A stretch of 64,000 nt of DNA from positions 62,001-126,000 of the forward strand of contig NZ_JBHRSW010000043.1 of the NCBI RefSeq assembly GCF_042646125.1. Direction: 5' to 3'. The stretch's first letter is position 1. The number at the start of each line of letters is the position of its first letter. This document shows positions 54,992 through 64,000 of the stretch, in pieces. The notes under the pieces were generated by a model. The model did no database searches. It worked only from the letters and a program-made list of their open reading frames with translations, and had not been told where the DNA came from. The position numbers and the translations under genes were made by a program. This DNA is from Glaciecola flavus (lineage in GTDB: Bacteria > Pseudomonadota > Gammaproteobacteria > Enterobacterales > Alteromonadaceae).

Positions 54992-55615
54992 CTAGTTGTT
55001 ACTAAAAACCGTCACTTGCCCAATTCTTGGGTCGTAAACAAAACCGTTACCGTTGCTATTAGTTAACGGTTCTGACTGCAAATTCTTTACCGTTTGTAGT
55101 AAATAATATCGACATATATCATTTCCCCCAATGCCGGCGCCTGACTGTACATTGGTAAAATAAGAAAACTCTTCAGCGACATCTGGTTGCCATAGGGATG
55201 TAATCGTAGGAGAACTTTGCATTACTAGCGTAAAAATACTGCGGCAGTCATCAGCAGAAATGGCATCATCTTCTGTACTACCATCACTATTCAATTGCCC
55301 TGTGGGGTAGCCGGTATCTTTGTCCACGCCGATGGCGACACCATCAATGTTTACGAACGTTTGATTGGCCGCTTGATTAGATTCAGGTCGAGCATCAAGC
55401 TCCCATTGCGCTCTCACTAGACCGACACCAGTGGCAAAGCCACCCGACACACCTTCTACCGTTGCGTCTTCGGCGTCTTCGGTAACATCTAAGAAAGGAG
55501 GAATAGCCGTTGCCGCCAACAAACCTAGTATTACAACCACAATTACTAGCTCTATTAATGTAAAGCCACTTTGCATGGCAAGAGCTGCTCTACCGCTTAG
55601 TTTTTTAATCCGCAT
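54992..55615 (-). CDS. mshB: MSHA pilin-like protein MshB
   Basis: 207 residues from the ATG at 55615; GTG at 55627 overlapping mshF is the alternative. Prepilin leader of 17 residues (MRIKKLSGRAALAMQSG) then FTLIELVIVVVILGLLAATA, spine helix and a domain with two cysteines (DDCRSIF, NDICRYY). Directly precedes mshA and is longer than it, as in relatives. Confidence 0.87.
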   Translation of the reverse strand: MRIKKLSGRAALAMQSGFTLIELVIVVVILGLLAATAIPPFLDVTEDAEDATVEGVSGGFATGVGLVRAQWELDARPESNQAANQTFVNIDGVAIGVDKDTGYPTGQLNSDGSTEDDAISADDCRSIFTLVMQSSPTITSLWQPDVAEEFSYFTNVQSGAGIGGNDICRYYLLQTVKNLQSEPLTNSNGNGFVYDPRIGQVTVFSNN

Positions 55616-55623
55616 CACTGCAC

Positions 55624-56133
55624 TCACTTAAGTTCAAAAAATTTTGCACGCTGTTCGTCATATGCAATCTGTCGTGTGCCTAGTTCAAACACACAAAGTT
55701 TACCAACTGCTTTCTGACCACTTTCACTTGGCAAGTTACTTAAATAGGTTGTCGACACTTTACCCATTTTACTTAGTGCCTCGGTATCGATAAAAATAGA
55801 TAAGAACTCTGCACACACTTGGACATTGACACCATCATTAAAGGCATTTGGTAACCCAGTTGCCGTCATATGAAGAGTGATCGAGTTTGCGTCAGCGTTT
55901 TTATAGCTCATGTGCTTTGGCCGGCCTTGATGCTGCCATTGCCAGCGCAGTTGGGACAGTTCTTTGTTGAGTCTAAATACCGCACTATTGGCAACTGACT
56001 TGTCTAAAGAAGGATTGTCCAACAGAATGTATCGGATGGCCGTCACAACTAACAAAGCAATGACAAGCAATACAAACACATACCGCCACAAACGCAAGGA
56101 CACACGCGACGTTCTCGCTCTATCGTATCGCAC
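55624..56133 (-). CDS. mshF: MSHA biogenesis protein MshF
   Basis: 169 residues with a basic N-terminus, one membrane helix (YVFVLLVIALLVVTAIRYILL), a helix with an amphipathic pattern, and a small C-terminal domain with two cysteines. Probably an inner-membrane assembly accessory. Overlaps mshG by 14 nt. Identification leans on position; the sequence family is weakly conserved. Confidence 0.78.
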   Translation of the reverse strand: MRYDRARTSRVSLRLWRYVFVLLVIALLVVTAIRYILLDNPSLDKSVANSAVFRLNKELSQLRWQWQHQGRPKHMSYKNADANSITLHMTATGLPNAFNDGVNVQVCAEFLSIFIDTEALSKMGKVSTTYLSNLPSESGQKAVGKLCVFELGTRQIAYDEQRAKFFELK

Positions 56134-57346
56134 CCATCATGTCCCACATGGGTGTAAAAATTCCCAAAGCTAGTATTAGTACCATCACTGCCACAACCGA
56201 AATTAAAATAGGTTCGATTTTTGAAGTCAGTGTTTTAATGTCGTATTCGACCTCGCGTTCATAAAAATCAGCCACTTCTTCCAAGAGCTCATCCAAGCGT
56301 CCTGTTTCTTCGCCGACCGCTATCATCTGTAAAACCAACGGCGTAAATAACTCACTTGACTTCGCCACGCGACTCAAGCTTTCTCCTTTTTCAATTTTGC
56401 GTCGCATCTCAATAATACGCGAAGACATGTAAGCATTACCCATAGACTCAGCCGCCAACGACAAAACGCTTGTTAAGGGCACGCCGGCGTTTAACATCAT
56501 AGAAAAGCTTCTGGCAAATCGTCCCAAAAGTGAACGCTCAATGATATCGCCAACAATGGGCGCGCTGAGTTTGAATCGATCCCATTTGATCTGACCTATT
56601 TCGGTATCAACGTATTTTCGAGCGGCAATAACGAGTATTAATAGCGCGCCGACCAGTATGTACCACTTGGTTAACATAAATTCTGATGTCGCCAGTAAGC
56701 CCCTCGTCATTAGCGGTAACTCACTGTCAAACTTGCTAAACATATCTGCAAAAACAGGAATAACAAATATGTTCATGATGACAAAAGCAGCAACTAAGGC
56801 GATAACGACAAAAACGGGGTAACGTGTAGCTGATTTAATCTGTTTGCGTGTTTCTTGTTCTCTCTCCAGATACAGGGCAAGTTGCAAAAACGCCTGATCC
56901 AACTGACCGGTATTTTCGCCAACGTGAACAATGCTCACGAACAGCTGTCCAAAAATATCAGGATGAGCAGCCAGTGCAGAGGACAGGTTTCTACCTTTTT
57001 CCAATTGCCCTACGACATCTTTCAAGGCAACGGTGAGTCGAATAGACTTAGTCATTGCTAAGCTAGACACGGAGCGCACAATAGGAATGCCTGACTTGGT
57101 CAGAGAGTACATCTGTCGACAAAAAATAATAAGATCTTCGAGCTTAACCTTTGGTGTGAAAACAGTTATTTGCGTATCATGTTTGTTCGATTCACTTGCT
57201 TTTTCGGCGCTGTCGGGCGTAATTTTCACTGGAACAATATTTTGATTTAACAATGATTTAGCTACATTTGTCTCATCAAGTGCATCCACCACGCCAGTAA
57301 CCAAATCCCCTTGGGTGTTTCGCCCCTGATAGTGAAATGCCGGCAC
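56120..57346 (-). CDS. mshG: MSHA platform protein MshG (GspF/PilC family)
   Basis: 408 residues, inner-membrane platform of the pilus motor. Two GspF domains (about 70-190 and 275-400), each with the family pattern (FCRQMYSLTKSGIPIVRSV; FARSFSMMLNAGVPLTSVL), and three membrane segments including the last helix ISVVAVMVLILALGIFTPMW. Starts with GTG overlapping the mshE stop (TAGTG). Works with MshE as ATP-driven polymerisation machinery. Confidence 0.93.
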   Translation of the reverse strand: MPAFHYQGRNTQGDLVTGVVDALDETNVAKSLLNQNIVPVKITPDSAEKASESNKHDTQITVFTPKVKLEDLIIFCRQMYSLTKSGIPIVRSVSSLAMTKSIRLTVALKDVVGQLEKGRNLSSALAAHPDIFGQLFVSIVHVGENTGQLDQAFLQLALYLEREQETRKQIKSATRYPVFVVIALVAAFVIMNIFVIPVFADMFSKFDSELPLMTRGLLATSEFMLTKWYILVGALLILVIAARKYVDTEIGQIKWDRFKLSAPIVGDIIERSLLGRFARSFSMMLNAGVPLTSVLSLAAESMGNAYMSSRIIEMRRKIEKGESLSRVAKSSELFTPLVLQMIAVGEETGRLDELLEEVADFYEREVEYDIKTLTSKIEPILISVVAVMVLILALGIFTPMWDMMGAIR

Positions 57347-59136
57347 TAGTCTAAGTCCTCAAGCCGCCAATCACTGCTCGATTCAGCTTTGTCATTGCTA
57401 GCAGCTAGATGATTGTCTTCTGTTGGTGCGTGCGCTTTCCCATCAGATACCATTTCTACCAATTTAAGCACTTCATCCAGCGTCGTCAAACCTGCTTTGG
57501 CGTAGGCAAAAGCGGCATGAGCCAATGGTTTAAAGCCTTTTGCACTCTTAGCGATGGCCGTAAACCTCGCCGTATCATCACCTTTCAATGCGTCCATTAA
57601 TGGCTCAGTAAATTCTAAGAGTTCGAACACCCCTATACGTCCGCGATAACCGGTAAAGTTACAGCGCTGACACCCCCTGCCTTTTTTAAATGAATAGTGA
57701 CTCAGCTCAGGTTCAATCTGATGTAACCAAATCTTGTGCTCATTACTTGCTTGCGTATCTTGAATACATGCATCGCAGATTTTTCGAACCAATCGTTGCG
57801 CCACCACGCCTTTTAACGAACTTGCCACCAAATAACTGGGAGCGCCCATGTCAATTAAGCGAATAGCACTGCTTATGGCGTCATTGGTATGCAGCGTTGA
57901 TAAAACTAGATGCCCAGTTAACGCGCCTCTTAAGCCTATTTGAACCGTTTCTTGGTCACGCATCTCACCCACCATCAGTATGTCTGGGTCTTGACGTAAA
58001 CTAGTCCGTAAGACACTGGCAAACGTCAGGTCAATTTTAGGGTTTACTTGCACTTGATTGATACGTGTTAGCCGATATTCCACGGGATCTTCAACCGTGA
58101 TGATCTTATTTTCGGGCTTGTTCAACTCGGTTAGCGAACCATAGAGCGTTGTTGTTTTGCCCGAACCTGTCGGTCCAGTCACCAAAATCATGCCATGTGG
58201 GCGATGCAGAAGCGCCCTAAAACGCGTGATCATCTCTGCCGGCATGCCGGTTTGCTCAAGGGAAAGTACACCTTGCGATTGATCGAGCAATCGCATCACT
58301 ACTGACTCTCCACCATGCACGGGCATCGTCGACACACGCACATCGATTGGGTGGTGCTTTACGACAATACGTGTGCGTCCATCTTGGGGTAAGCGTCGCT
58401 CAGAAATATCCATATTACACATGAGTTTTAATCGGAGTATCAAAGCCGAAGCTATATTTCCTTCAGGAATGATATTCTCTTGTAAAACGCCATCCACTCG
58501 CTGCCTTATCCGCAATTGATTTTCATCAGGTTCAATGTGAATGTCAGAGGCTTTGGCTAACACAGCATCTTCAAAAATAGACTGCAGCAACTTGGCGACA
58601 ACATTATCTTGTTCGTCACCAATACCAGCATCTAGCTGAAATTCGACATCATCTTCATATTCGTCGGCTAACTCTTGAGCAAATGAGGCGATTTCTTCAG
58701 TTTTACGATAATAATTTTCATATGCGGCAAATAGCTGGGTTTCACTGACCACTACAACTTCTATTGGTTTGGGTAGCTTTGCGGATAGCTCGTCTAGCGC
58801 ATTGATGTCAGCAGGATCACTCATCCCCACCAATAATGTATTACCTTTGTCTTCGATGACAATCGCTCGGTATCGACGCGCCTGAATTTCAGGTAACAAA
58901 CGCACAGCATTATTGTCCACCCGCTGATTGTCTAAATCAATTAACGGGACATTTAAGTGCTGTGACAATAAGCTTAAGAGCTGCGTTTCAGTCACAAGCT
59001 GCATAGAAATCAACGTAGCGCCTAATTTTCTTCCTGACTGACGCTGCTCAGATAAAGCCTGTTGTAACTGTTCTTCATTTATTAAGCCATTTTGAATAAG
59101 CAAGTCGCCTAGTCTAAGTTTAACACGTTGGTTCAT
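57346..59136 (-). CDS. mshE: MSHA pilus extension ATPase MshE
   Basis: 596-residue hexameric ATPase. The N-terminal MshEN domain has two tandem motifs of the RLGxxLxxxxxxxxxxLxxxLxxQ kind (RLGDLLIQNGLINEEQLQQA and KLGATLISMQLVTETQLLSL), which bind c-di-GMP in Vibrio cholerae MshE. The ATPase core has Walker A GPTGSGKT at 321-328, Walker B ILMVGEMRD and a zinc tetracysteine (CDAC and CQRC). c-di-GMP control of pilus extension is therefore expected. A disordered acidic tail follows. Confidence 0.94.
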   Translation of the reverse strand: MNQRVKLRLGDLLIQNGLINEEQLQQALSEQRQSGRKLGATLISMQLVTETQLLSLLSQHLNVPLIDLDNQRVDNNAVRLLPEIQARRYRAIVIEDKGNTLLVGMSDPADINALDELSAKLPKPIEVVVVSETQLFAAYENYYRKTEEIASFAQELADEYEDDVEFQLDAGIGDEQDNVVAKLLQSIFEDAVLAKASDIHIEPDENQLRIRQRVDGVLQENIIPEGNIASALILRLKLMCNMDISERRLPQDGRTRIVVKHHPIDVRVSTMPVHGGESVVMRLLDQSQGVLSLEQTGMPAEMITRFRALLHRPHGMILVTGPTGSGKTTTLYGSLTELNKPENKIITVEDPVEYRLTRINQVQVNPKIDLTFASVLRTSLRQDPDILMVGEMRDQETVQIGLRGALTGHLVLSTLHTNDAISSAIRLIDMGAPSYLVASSLKGVVAQRLVRKICDACIQDTQASNEHKIWLHQIEPELSHYSFKKGRGCQRCNFTGYRGRIGVFELLEFTEPLMDALKGDDTARFTAIAKSAKGFKPLAHAAFAYAKAGLTTLDEVLKLVEMVSDGKAHAPTEDNHLAASNDKAESSSDWRLEDLD

Positions 59137-60275
59137 TAGGACTCTCTTGTTAAGGCTTGCAAACGTTGTTCAACGAAATCGTGTACCTGATCCGGCAATT
59201 GATTCATTTGTCGTACTTGGCGATACGAGCTGAGCGCTTGTTCAGGTAACGCTAACTTGTCTTGGCTAACCGCTAAACCTAACCACCACTTAGCATTTTG
59301 CGGCTCACGCAAGACCAAAGTCTGGTAGTCTTCAAAGGCAAGGGAATACTCGCCATGTCTTTCTGCCAACGCAGCTCTAAAACCGACAAATTCAGACACC
59401 GCCATACTTGTTTTTGGTTGGCCTTTTAGTATCTCCATTGTCAATTTTTGATCGCCTTGTTTATATGCAATCCTAGCTAGCATCAGGCGCATACTACTGT
59501 CCTCAGGAACGTCTTCTAAACCTTCAAACAATAGCTGAAAAGCTTCATCTTCTCGTTGTTGCATATACAGCAGACTGGCGAGTTGCTTCCTGACTTTTAC
59601 TAATGAGCTATCGATACTCAGCACTTTGTACAAGGTTGTCACTGCTTTCTTGGTATCTCCCCTAGCCACAGCAAAGCGTGCCGTTGAACGCAATTCTGCT
59701 ACTTGGTGATTTACGCCATTGCTGCTTACTTTTTCAAAATAGCTGTCTTTTTTTGGAGGCGCCGGTTGTGTATTGGCTGCATCAAGCCCTTCATCTTGGG
59801 TTTTCTCCGCTAAATCGACATGGTGATGAGTCACTTCCTTGGTACTGCTTGAGACAAACTCGTTTTGCTCACCTTGTCGCACTGCATGCACCTCATCAGT
59901 GCTAGCTTGATGGGTAGTACTTTTCTCTTTGCTCTCTGCTAACTTTGCTGGGCTGTTCTTTTCTGTCGTGTCTCTCTCAAAAGACGACTCACCAACAATT
60001 GGAGGGCTTGCGGACGCAAATAAATCTTCGGGCTGAGAAACCGGTTTAGTTTTAATTATTGTTTTGGGCACTTGAAGTGATTGCTCTTGCTCGCCTTGCC
60101 ACATCAAAGTTAGGGTACTTGCTAGCACTGCAATCGTCACCATCGACACGATTACCAACACCAAAAGCCTCGTGCCTTGCAATTTTGGTGGAATATAAGC
60201 TGTTGATGCCGCTTCAGAGCGCTCGCGCCCCTCTAGATCGCGCAGCATTTTGTTTACTACGCTCATTGACGCCAC
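59136..60275 (-). CDS. mshN: MSHA biogenesis TPR protein MshN
   Basis: 379 residues: short cytosolic start, a membrane helix (LVLVIVSMVTIAVLASTLTLM), a charged, low-complexity periplasmic linker (about 70-190), and a C-terminal TPR array (KVRKQLASLLYMQQREDEAF onward). Probably connects the pilus base to periplasmic partners. Overlaps mshM by 13 nt and mshE by 1 nt. Confidence 0.87.
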   Translation of the reverse strand: MASMSVVNKMLRDLEGRERSEAASTAYIPPKLQGTRLLVLVIVSMVTIAVLASTLTLMWQGEQEQSLQVPKTIIKTKPVSQPEDLFASASPPIVGESSFERDTTEKNSPAKLAESKEKSTTHQASTDEVHAVRQGEQNEFVSSSTKEVTHHHVDLAEKTQDEGLDAANTQPAPPKKDSYFEKVSSNGVNHQVAELRSTARFAVARGDTKKAVTTLYKVLSIDSSLVKVRKQLASLLYMQQREDEAFQLLFEGLEDVPEDSSMRLMLARIAYKQGDQKLTMEILKGQPKTSMAVSEFVGFRAALAERHGEYSLAFEDYQTLVLREPQNAKWWLGLAVSQDKLALPEQALSSYRQVRQMNQLPDQVHDFVEQRLQALTRES

Positions 60276-61213
60276 TCCGCGACTAGGCTTACGGCAGCAA
60301 GGTACGAGTCAAAAGGTTGGTATACCAATAGCAAGAGTGCGAACAAAAATGCAAAAGCTGCGCTGGGAAATACCCAAGAAAACCAGTTGTTAATTGATGA
60401 AGATTTTACAGCTTCCGTGTCTTTCGCAGCCAGTTTGATGTGTTCTTGGGAGATCGCCCTTTTTCCTTCTCCATAGGCTAGCATCAGTGCTTTGTGGCAC
60501 ACAACATTGACTAGTCGCGGCGTACCTGAAGTCAACTTGAACAATCGCTGGCATACTTCTTTACTAAAAAGCTGTTCACTTGTGTTACCAGCAACGCGCA
60601 TGCGATGTCGCACATATTGATAAACTTGATCAGCGTCCATTTGCGATAAATGGTAAGAAAAGGTGATACGTTGCCGCAATTGACGAAGCACCGGTTTTGC
60701 TATTTTTTCGTTTAACTCTGGCTGCCCAAAAAGCACCACTTGCAACAATTTACTAGATTCTGTTTCCAGATTAGTCATCAGTCTCAATGCTTCAATACTT
60801 TGCTCAGGCAAGGCTTGCGCTTCGTCAATAATCAGGACTGCGGACTGTTTGTTTTTTCTTATTTCAACCAGCTTTTGTTGAATTTTTTGCGTAAACTCCT
60901 GTTGATCACTATCCGCCGACAGGTCGACCTCAAGCTCTGTTGCCACTGACTTGCGTAATTCAGAGGGTGACAAAAAAGGATTCGGTATGTAAGCAGTCAC
61001 ATACCCGTCGCCCAACTCATTCATTAGCTTGCGACAAATAAGGGTTTTCCCCGTCCCTACTTCACCCGTGACTTTAATGAAACCTTCACCCGAAAACAAA
61101 GCTGTTTTTAATACGTCAATAGCTTCATTGTGACTTGGAAGACCGAAGAAAAATGAGGTATTAGGCGTAAGTGTAAAAGGAAGCTGATTAATACCAAAAT
61201 GATACAAATACAT
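60263..61213 (-). CDS. mshM: MSHA biogenesis AAA ATPase MshM (ExeA/GspA-like)
   Basis: 316 residues, AAA+ ATPase of the ExeA type with Walker A GEVGTGKT at 50-57, Walker B AVLIIDEAQ, and a C-terminal membrane helix (FPSAAFAFLFALLLLVYQPF). ExeA-type proteins help assemble the secretin through the peptidoglycan, a role fitting its place next to mshL. It lacks the periplasmic domain of full ExeA. Confidence 0.9.
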   Translation of the reverse strand: MYLYHFGINQLPFTLTPNTSFFFGLPSHNEAIDVLKTALFSGEGFIKVTGEVGTGKTLICRKLMNELGDGYVTAYIPNPFLSPSELRKSVATELEVDLSADSDQQEFTQKIQQKLVEIRKNKQSAVLIIDEAQALPEQSIEALRLMTNLETESSKLLQVVLFGQPELNEKIAKPVLRQLRQRITFSYHLSQMDADQVYQYVRHRMRVAGNTSEQLFSKEVCQRLFKLTSGTPRLVNVVCHKALMLAYGEGKRAISQEHIKLAAKDTEAVKSSSINNWFSWVFPSAAFAFLFALLLLVYQPFDSYLAAVSLVAEWRQ

Positions 61214-61216
61214 ACA

Positions 61217-62884
61217 TTACTCCACATAAAGCCAATTTTTCATCTGTGTTCGACTGCGTTCTAATTCGCGTTTCCACGTACCATTTTCAACGACTGTGGG
61301 TTTCAGCAAAATCACCAGTTCTTTTTTGACTTCCTTTTCACGCTTGTTTTTAAACAAGTTACCTAAAACGGGGATATCACCCAGCAGCGGCGTCTTGGTT
61401 TCTTCTTGACTAGTAATAGACTGCATCAATCCGCCTATTACCACTATTTCACCAGACTGTGCGCGAATAATGGTATCGGATTCACGGATAGTGCTTTGTG
61501 CAAGTGGTAAAACAATGCGTTCTTCATTCAAGGTCACCACTTTTTCTTGTTCCTCGGTTTCAATCACCGAAGGATGAATGTGCAACAAAATACTGCCTGA
61601 TTTATCTATCTGTGGCGTTACATCCAACGCGATGCCAGAAAAGAATGGCGTAAGCTCAATGTTTGGAATCACTGATGTGGACGTCGCTGTAATGGTATTT
61701 TGGCTCGATACTTCTGTCACAAAGTATTCGTCGTCCCCCACTTTAATCACGGCTTTTTGATTGTTAATGGCGGTGACACGCGGGCTAGACAACACCTGCA
61801 CATTGCCTTGGGTTTGTAACAAGTCTAGTACGCCAACAAAATCTTGGTTTATAAAGCTAAGACTCGTAACGCCCCCCAAAGAAGCACTAATACCGTTTGT
61901 TAAAGCAGTAGCGGCAGACGAAAATTGCAAATCCGTACTACCAATATTACCAGCAACCTGCTGCCAATTTATGCCTTGTTGGTATTCATCGTTCAACACC
62001 ACTTCTAGTATCCGCGCTTCAATAATCACCTGACGTGTTAGGTTTTGTTCAGAAACCGATAAGAAACGTTCGATTGTATTGATTTCATCTGGCAAGGCTC
62101 TCACCGTCACCAAGCCGGCTTGTGGCGAGACTAATACTGACTTACCTTCGCCATCACCTAACATTGTGCTAAGTGAACTTTGCAAGTTTTCCCAAAAATT
62201 CAGTTCACTACTCGTACTGATTGTCGTACCGTTAGTGACACCACTTGTACCACTAAAATTGCCACTGCCACCTAAACTCTCTCGACTGGTGTTGCCATTT
62301 TGCTGAAAACGATTATTCTGTTGCGCGCCATTGCCGTTCCCAGATTGAGTAACACCACCTGAAATAATACTGGTTTGTGTTTGGCCATTTCTTTGCATCA
62401 TCAAATAATTAACTGCAAACGTTTCGGTACGTAGGCCTGCTGGAAATACTCGATATACGCTGCCAACTTTTTCAATATGGTAACCGTAAAGATCCGTTAG
62501 TATAGAAAACACATCGGTCAAACTAACTTGTTTAAGCGATAGCGTGATCAAACCTTGCACTTCTGGATGTAGCGCTACTGAAAATGGCGTATCAGCCACC
62601 AAACCAGAAAAGAAACTCACAGCCTCTACTGCATTCGCATTTATGTCGTACTTTTCTTCTTCAATGAGCGTATTGCTGACATGCAGCCCTGTTGGTAAGA
62701 GTGTATTGGCAACGGCGTCTGGAATAGTCTGCAAGGGCTGACTTGCAGAATGCTGAGCTTCAATTTGACGCAAATCTTGTTCTAAAGCGTCGATAACATG
62801 GCTCTCATCTGTTGAAACACAGGCACTAAGACAGAGAGTGGTCGCCACTGTTGATGCTGAAAATATACGAAAGCGGCCACTCAT
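61217..62884 (-). CDS. mshL: MSHA secretin MshL
   Basis: 555 residues, outer-membrane secretin for the pilus. Lipobox LSAC (Cys22), an N-terminal STN-like segment (ALHPEVQGLITLSLKQVSLTDV), a low-complexity Asn/Gly/Ser/Gln linker (about 165-225), then the secretin domain with VQVLSSPRVTAINNQKAVIKV and the signature IVVIGGLMQSITSQEETKTP. Three bases separate it from mshM; it overlaps mshK by 4 nt. Confidence 0.94.
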   Translation of the reverse strand: MSGRFRIFSASTVATTLCLSACVSTDESHVIDALEQDLRQIEAQHSASQPLQTIPDAVANTLLPTGLHVSNTLIEEEKYDINANAVEAVSFFSGLVADTPFSVALHPEVQGLITLSLKQVSLTDVFSILTDLYGYHIEKVGSVYRVFPAGLRTETFAVNYLMMQRNGQTQTSIISGGVTQSGNGNGAQQNNRFQQNGNTSRESLGGSGNFSGTSGVTNGTTISTSSELNFWENLQSSLSTMLGDGEGKSVLVSPQAGLVTVRALPDEINTIERFLSVSEQNLTRQVIIEARILEVVLNDEYQQGINWQQVAGNIGSTDLQFSSAATALTNGISASLGGVTSLSFINQDFVGVLDLLQTQGNVQVLSSPRVTAINNQKAVIKVGDDEYFVTEVSSQNTITATSTSVIPNIELTPFFSGIALDVTPQIDKSGSILLHIHPSVIETEEQEKVVTLNEERIVLPLAQSTIRESDTIIRAQSGEIVVIGGLMQSITSQEETKTPLLGDIPVLGNLFKNKREKEVKKELVILLKPTVVENGTWKRELERSRTQMKNWLYVE

Positions 62885-63237
62885 TTTATTGCTCGCTTAA
62901 CGATATTCTTCGTATCGTGTAAGTTAAGGGTTGTCGGTACGTCATTTGCTGTTATGTCTTGTAGTTCAATGCTGTTTTCTTTGATACTGAGTATTTCACG
63001 CCCTCCAATAATATCGCCTTGGCTCATAATGCGGTCATTTACAATTGCATAGTTGTGTTGGCCTTTTGTAAACACCGCACTGAGTACCAGTTCTTTTGAA
63101 TGCGTGTTCGCTTGTGCTGTCTGCGGTAGCAAGGGCAAAGGAGGCTTAGTGGGATCCTTTTCTACCTTTGCGGATATATGCAAAGAAAACAGGCAACACA
63201 TACCGAGTAACACTATTCTTTTAGTTTTAATTAACAC
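62881..63237 (-). CDS. mshK: MSHA biogenesis protein MshK (PilP/GspC-like)
   Basis: 118 residues with a signal peptide (KRIVLLGMCCLFSLHISA), a Pro-rich DPTKPPLPLLP stretch and a small beta domain (LVLSAVFTKGQHNYAIVNDR), similar to the homology region of PilP and GspC. Probably a periplasmic link to the secretin. Overlaps mshJ by 11 nt and mshL by 4 nt. Confidence 0.85.
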   Translation of the reverse strand: MLIKTKRIVLLGMCCLFSLHISAKVEKDPTKPPLPLLPQTAQANTHSKELVLSAVFTKGQHNYAIVNDRIMSQGDIIGGREILSIKENSIELQDITANDVPTTLNLHDTKNIVKRAIK

Positions 63238-63892
63238 CGATGAAAGCCTCCTGCGTACTTAAGGTATATAACTCTAGTTCTGTATTCGCATTGGGATACT
63301 CACCTACTTGATATTCCAGCTTTTTCCAATAAAGTTTCCATCCTAGGTTTTCGGCATTTTCGAGAAAATCTCGAGTCGCAAAATAGCTTCCCTCAAAAGA
63401 CAGCTGAATACCGTGCTCAAATAGCGCTTGTTGCGCGTTCAACTCAGAAAACAGAGGCCTAGGGGGAATGGATTTCATTGTGTTTAACTGCAGTGATGAT
63501 GCCTCAGAAAACAGTTGTCGCAACAGTAGCGGCATGGCTTTAGGTGATACGAGTAAATCTAGCTCTCTTGAAAACTTTTCATTCAGCTCATCTAAGCGAC
63601 TATTTAAACGAACAATTTTTGCTTTTATCTGTTCATCTGGATCTGTAGCCAGTTGGTCAACAAGTGCCTGTCGAGTTTCCGCTATTCTCGTCAGTTGATC
63701 TCGCTTGTACCCTGTTTGTTGCTCTATTTTTTGGTTGTGCTTAATTATCGGCTCAAGTAACCAAATACTGCCTAAAAAAATTATCATTATCGGCGTTGCA
63801 AAAAATATTAAGCGCTGCTCTCGCAGCCCAAGATTTTCATACTGAGCAACTGCACGTGCAAACAAACTCTGCTTAGTATCATTTACTGCCAC
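63227..63892 (-). CDS. mshJ: MSHA biogenesis protein MshJ (PilO-like)
   Basis: 221 residues starting with GTG after AGGAG. Membrane helix (LIFFATPIMIIFLGSIWLL), coiled coil (about 55-110) and a PilO-like periplasmic domain. PilO-type proteins pair with a PilN partner in the inner-membrane alignment complex; here that partner is MshI. Overlaps the mshI end by 14 nt. Confidence 0.86.
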   Translation of the reverse strand: MAVNDTKQSLFARAVAQYENLGLREQRLIFFATPIMIIFLGSIWLLEPIIKHNQKIEQQTGYKRDQLTRIAETRQALVDQLATDPDEQIKAKIVRLNSRLDELNEKFSRELDLLVSPKAMPLLLRQLFSEASSLQLNTMKSIPPRPLFSELNAQQALFEHGIQLSFEGSYFATRDFLENAENLGWKLYWKKLEYQVGEYPNANTELELYTLSTQEAFIGVN

Positions 63893-64000
63893 TTTCTACT
63901 CCTAAGTCTTGAGTATCTTCACGATCAGATAAGCGTTTTGACAAGTTAAAAGTAAGTGTGTCTTCGCTTCTTTTTACACTTGCTTTATCAAACTCTTGCT
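63879..64000 (-). CDS. mshI: MshI C-terminal end (partial)
   Basis: A reading frame entering from the right edge ends at TGA 63881-63879 after about 40 residues (QEFDKASVKRSEDTLTFNLS and on). No family motif is visible in so little sequence; the identity as MshI, the PilM/PilN-like partner of MshJ, rests on the conserved locus order alone. It overlaps the mshJ GTG start. Confidence 0.6.
   Translation of the reverse strand, partial: QEFDKASVKRSEDTLTFNLSKRLSDREDTQDLGVESGSK

Overview
The window (64 kb, fairly AT-rich) reads as chromosome of a marine gammaproteobacterium of the Alteromonadales type. This rests on gene content: a full MSHA type IV pilus locus next to mreBCD, the maf-rng-yhdP-nitrilase-tldD chain, a LexA-controlled yebG, an S10 ribosomal operon, a PEP-CTERM type protein and many c-di-GMP/two-component genes. 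No rRNA, tRNA, prophage, transposase or CRISPR array was seen.

Layout. 1-3.6 kb: tail of a peptidoglycan-binding protein, purU, and a lipoprotein M3 metallopeptidase. 3.6-14.1 kb: waaA translationally overlapped with a large hybrid histidine kinase; a divergent sigma-54 activator carrying a degenerate GGDEF domain; a beta-propeller sensor diguanylate cyclase. 14.2-19 kb: a secreted subtilase with a 12-residue GLHW tandem repeat, a divergent orphan GspC-like PDZ protein, and two spondin-domain proteins, one a lipoprotein with a collagen-like stalk. 19.2-24.5 kb: the S10 operon (rpsJ to rpsQ) with its own promoter, structured leader and terminator, cut off from the spc and str operons. 24.5-29 kb: a large TPR protein and a PEP-CTERM-like surface protein. 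29.4-36 kb: a GAF-fused GspE/PilB-like ATPase, an ATPase-receiver-AraC regulator, a HAD hydrolase and yebG. 34.5-45.1 kb (minus strand): mreB-mreC-mreD-maf-rng-yhdP-nitrilase-tldD, largely with overlapping ends. 45.5-46.7 kb: a zinc alcohol dehydrogenase. 47-64 kb (minus strand): mshI(partial)-J-K-L-M-N-E-G-F-B-A-C-D-O-P-Q, a near-continuous operon for the MSHA pilus; mshQ, the large LamG-containing last gene, is broken by a one-base frameshift.

The least ordinary signal is a pair of intergenic elements (24530-24674 and 46703-46838). Both carry nearly the same core of about 60 nt, able to form two small hairpins, enclosed by long near-perfect inverted arms. The arm sequences differ almost completely between the two copies although each pair is self-complementary. 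One copy lies 15 nt past the TPR gene, upstream of the S10 promoter. The other lies just past the alcohol dehydrogenase gene, which itself sits between mshQ and mreB, usually neighbours in related genomes.

Functional theme: envelope and surface biology. MshE carries the two-motif N-terminal domain known to bind c-di-GMP, and the window also encodes an apparently active diguanylate cyclase with an intact product-inhibition site, so pilus control by c-di-GMP is plausible. All identifications come from reading the sequence; no database search was run.
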